A stretch of 29,068 nucleotides of DNA, from NCBI GenBank assembly GCA_019419725.1, contig DXZL01000004.1, positions 1-29,068 on the forward strand, in the 5' to 3' direction. Numbering within the stretch: position 1 is the first letter of the stretch; each line of letters begins with the position of its first letter. Positions 24,288 to 29,068 of this stretch are shown piece by piece. Both the position numbers and the translations under genes were made by a program. The notes below the pieces were generated by a model. That model searched no databases, was not told where the DNA came from, and saw only the letters and a list, made by a program, of their open reading frames with translations. The stretch comes from Veillonella sp. (lineage in GTDB: Bacteria > Bacillota > Negativicutes > Veillonellales > Veillonellaceae).

Positions 24288-25775
24288 TTATTTATCAGCT
24301 ACAACTAGTTTATATCCATTCAAGTGAATATTACTGCCTGTTGTGTCTTCGTTAGTTAAGGATTTTACATAGCTGTCGCCAGTAAGTGTCCAGCTAGAGT
24401 CTTTGCTAAGTTTTACTGTAACTTCTTTAGCTGTATTGTCTGTGTTGATAGAGCCCACGAGGCTAGAGCCGTTTGTCATATCTAGTGCAATAGTACTGAT
24501 GGAGTCCGCTAGAATATTACCACTTAGTGCTTGGTTAGTTGCACGGAGTGTAAGGTGGCCGCCATTTTCACCAGTTTTACCCCAACGGGAGTCAGCTGCT
24601 GCTTTCACGAGGGTAGTGGTATTAGGCATAGAAATAGCATTGTTAGACAAATCTACTTCAGCGGTAGTGTTATTTACATAGATAAATGCACCTGTAGCAT
24701 GAGTTGTGAGCGTGTTGTTTTCTGCTTTGAGATGTGCAATACCGCTTTCAGCATCACCGGAGAAACTTTGGTAGAGCATGAAGCCATTGTCTTTGTAGCC
24801 CGTTACGTTTGAGTTCGTAAGGGTAATGGAGTTTTTGCCTTCTACAACGCCAATTTCGCTGTTATTAGCTACGCCGTTGACGTTGTTAGCTGTAATATTA
24901 CCAGTTGAATAGATAACAGGGCTACCTGCGCCAGAGGTTGTCAGTTTAGCGGCTTCCGCAGTAATGGTACCTTCGCCACGGTCAGTAGCAAGGGTAGCAG
25001 AGTGAGCACCTTCAGTAGTGATTGTTAGATTTTTGCCGTTTACTGTGCCTTTGTACGTAGCATCTAGACCACGAGAAGAATCGCTTTTTGTGTGAATATT
25101 AGTGTTCTCTACGTTGATAACAGAGCCTTCACCGGTAGCAAAGACCGCATTGGAACCATTAGCATTAGATGTAATATTGCTACCCTTAATGTTGATTTGG
25201 CTGCCTTCAATACCCAATACTACGGCGTTTTGACCTCGGAAATTACTATTGTCATCGCTAGTGGTATTCCCCGTTTTATCAAAAACGCTATTTTCGATAT
25301 TTATGGCTGCTTTATTTTTACCGATGAAAGCATTTTGATCAGCTACTGTGTTAGTAATCAATTCATGAGCAATAGATTTATCTTCTGTTACCACAGTTGT
25401 GGCCTTGAAAGTACTTGGATCTACTTCCGCGTGTGGTGCCATCCCAGTAGGTGCTCCGTTTTGCATATCTCCTGGAGGTGCTCCGTTTTGATTTCCACTT
25501 GGAGGTGCTGTTAGTGTTTGCCCTACAGGTGGTTTACCATGTGGTGCTCCGTTGGGCGGTGTACTGATTTGAGCCGGTGGTGGTGTCACTTGTTCTGTTG
25601 CCGTTACAGTAGCTGCATTAACTGTAGATTGAGTGTCTGCTGCCAATGTAGGAATAATGGCTAATGTAGAGAGGGCCGCTCCTAAAAGTGCCGGTAGAAC
25701 CCAACGGCGTAATTTTCTGTATTGAATACTATTTTTATGTGGTTTGTTTTTCTTTTTTATAGTTGTTTTATTCAT
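24288..25775 (-). CDS. Secreted beta-helix repeat protein (adhesin-like)
   Basis: A 495-residue exported protein. A long basic N-terminus (residues 1-24) precedes a hydrophobic core (VLPALLGAALSTLAIIPTLA), with likely cleavage after LAA near 46. Residues 60-115 are rich in Pro, Gly, Asn and Ala, with recurrent NGAP units. The rest is a run of short Asn/Thr/Ser-rich strands (INIENS, INIKGSNITS, INVENTNI, ITLTNSNV), typical of a right-handed parallel beta-helix as in autotransporter passengers and pectate-lyase-like folds. There is no C-terminal beta-barrel, LPXTG, SLH or YadA anchor, so how it is held at the surface is open. AAGGGAGAG lies 5 bases before the ATG. An enzyme activity cannot be read from sequence. 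Confidence 0.8.
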   Translation of the reverse strand: MNKTTIKKKNKPHKNSIQYRKLRRWVLPALLGAALSTLAIIPTLAADTQSTVNAATVTATEQVTPPPAQISTPPNGAPHGKPPVGQTLTAPPSGNQNGAPPGDMQNGAPTGMAPHAEVDPSTFKATTVVTEDKSIAHELITNTVADQNAFIGKNKAAINIENSVFDKTGNTTSDDNSNFRGQNAVVLGIEGSQINIKGSNITSNANGSNAVFATGEGSVINVENTNIHTKSDSSRGLDATYKGTVNGKNLTITTEGAHSATLATDRGEGTITAEAAKLTTSGAGSPVIYSTGNITANNVNGVANNSEIGVVEGKNSITLTNSNVTGYKDNGFMLYQSFSGDAESGIAHLKAENNTLTTHATGAFIYVNNTTAEVDLSNNAISMPNTTTLVKAAADSRWGKTGENGGHLTLRATNQALSGNILADSISTIALDMTNGSSLVGSINTDNTAKEVTVKLSKDSSWTLTGDSYVKSLTNEDTTGSNIHLNGYKLVVADK

Positions 25776-25931
25776 AATAACTCTCCCTTAAATTGTATAA
25801 ATTTAATTTTGAGGAAATAGCAAAATCTAATTGCATAAAATTTAGATTGATAGCAGTATAATTTCTTGCAATGAAAGTACCATGAAGTATAGAAAAAATC
25901 TTTTTTATTGCTTATGACCTATCTGAGATAG
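25776..25931. other. Upstream region of the beta-helix gene
   Basis: AT-rich DNA between the divergent beta-helix and glmS promoters. It contains an inverted repeat AATCTAA/TTAGATT (25824-25830 and 25842-25848), which could be an operator. No promoter for the minus strand stands out. Confidence 0.3.
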
Positions 25932-25961
25932 TTTACATCTTATCGATTTTTTTAGTATAAT
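25932..25961 (+). promoter_or_regulatory. glmS promoter
   Basis: TTTACA at 25932-25937 and a consensus TATAAT at 25956-25961 with an 18-base spacer. The predicted start near 25968 lies about 75 bases before the ribozyme cleavage site, so cleavage would release a short leader. Confidence 0.65.
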
Positions 25962-26028
25962 AATGTTCAGTACATATTTCATATTTGTACTAATTCTGCC
26001 ATATATCATAGAAAGGAGATCCTAATTC

Positions 26029-26181
26029 GTAAAGGCGAATAGCGCAAGTACCCGCGAAGGCAGTCGTTAGGGTAGACGAGGTGAAGAGTGATCGAATAAT
26101 CAGCGGATGCTCTTCCGGCACATTCATGTCGTAACAGATACTAAAAAGCCCATTGGTAACAATGGAGACAAAGTGTATCTG
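26029..26181 (+). ncRNA. glmS ribozyme: glmS ribozyme-riboswitch
   Basis: Self-cleaving ribozyme that uses glucosamine-6-phosphate as cofactor; cleavage leads to decay of the glmS message. The invariant core is readable: AGCGC at the scissile site (cut expected between A26041 and G26042), a P1 stem TACCC/GGGTA, then GACGAGGTGAAGAG, ATCGAA, CAGCGGATGCTCTTCCGGC and GTCGTAA. A 3' P4-type helix pairs CAGATAC with the GTATCTG that ends at 26181. The order and spacing match the Bacillus subtilis element. It lies between the glmS promoter and glmS on the same strand, as expected. Confidence 0.93.
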
Positions 26182-26301
26182 AATGAATTGTATTAAAGTA
26201 ATAATTAATACATAATTGAAACATTAATCTAGAACATTAATTAGTTAGCCTTAGTTTTTTGGCTGGGGCTAGAATGCCCCCAGTTATAGGAGGATATATT
26301 T
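26182..26301 (+). other. Leader between ribozyme and glmS
   Basis: 120 bases of AT-rich leader. A GC-rich hairpin (CTGGGG at 26263-26268 with CCCCAG at 26278-26283) stands right before the AGGAGG ribosome site of glmS. It has no T-run and is not a terminator; it might affect translation or 5'-end decay after ribozyme cleavage. Confidence 0.4.

Positions 26302-29068
<2,767 letters not shown>

Noticed and set aside
25092..25514. 140-codon plus-strand frame opposite the beta-helix gene
   Set aside because: The other strand has a signal peptide, ribosome site and repeat pattern; this frame has none and is Cys/Ser-rich as a mirror of repeats.

Overview
The window is about 29 kb of a low-GC, AT-rich bacterial chromosome. 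The diderm-Firmicute gene content (selenium-type molybdenum hydroxylase cluster, B12 and queuosine salvage, cdaA-cdaR-glmM, a glmS ribozyme) and the codon use suggest a Negativicute, most likely Veillonella. This is inference from gene content, not from a marker-gene comparison. It is mostly housekeeping and metabolic DNA with one short accessory stretch. No tRNA, rRNA, CRISPR array, transposase or prophage gene was seen.

Layout. (1) 57-5068: a minus-strand aminoacyl-histidine dipeptidase (pepD) diverges from a tight NAD operon (pncB-nadE), followed by an asparaginase. Two interleaved terminators separate this from (2) 5224-8592: minus-strand cbiZ (cobinamide salvage) diverging from an mscS-type channel, a minimal D,D-carboxypeptidase and a YfbR-like 5'-nucleotidase. 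(3) 8822-9700: minus-strand QueG-type epoxyqueuosine reductase. (4) 9852-16737: one operon of eight genes, made of the FAD, 2Fe-2S and molybdopterin subunits of a xanthine-dehydrogenase-type hydroxylase, then yqeC, a MocA-like nucleotidyltransferase, yqeB, and XdhC split into two genes. YqeB and YqeC mark selenium-dependent molybdenum hydroxylases, which carry a labile (non-selenocysteine) selenium. (5) 16927-22762: cdaA-cdaR (c-di-AMP synthesis and its regulator), a conserved FAD protein of unknown role, glmM, and an Asp/Glu racemase. (6) 22763-25775: an accessory-looking stretch with an orphan TPR-like protein, two large palindromes and a minus-strand secreted beta-helix protein. (7) 25776-29068: the glmS promoter, a glmS ribozyme, glmS, a terminator and the 5' part of trpS.

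How it fits together. PncB makes nicotinate mononucleotide, the precursor of the deamido-NAD that NadE amidates. NadE has only the ammonia-using domain, and the next gene is an ammonia-releasing asparaginase. CbiZ and QueG are both linked to cobalamin. GlmS and GlmM are steps of UDP-GlcNAc synthesis. GlmM sits with c-di-AMP synthesis, a racemase of the kind that supplies D-amino acids follows it, and glmS is under ribozyme feedback by glucosamine-6-phosphate.

The best-supported notable items are the glmS ribozyme, the selenium-type hydroxylase operon with its domain-swapped split XdhC, the accessory block between glmM and glmS, and a 92-nt near-perfect palindrome in that block. I found no convincing wholly new multi-gene system. 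The least explained protein-coding genes are the TPR-like gene, the beta-helix protein and the FAD protein in the cda-glm cluster.
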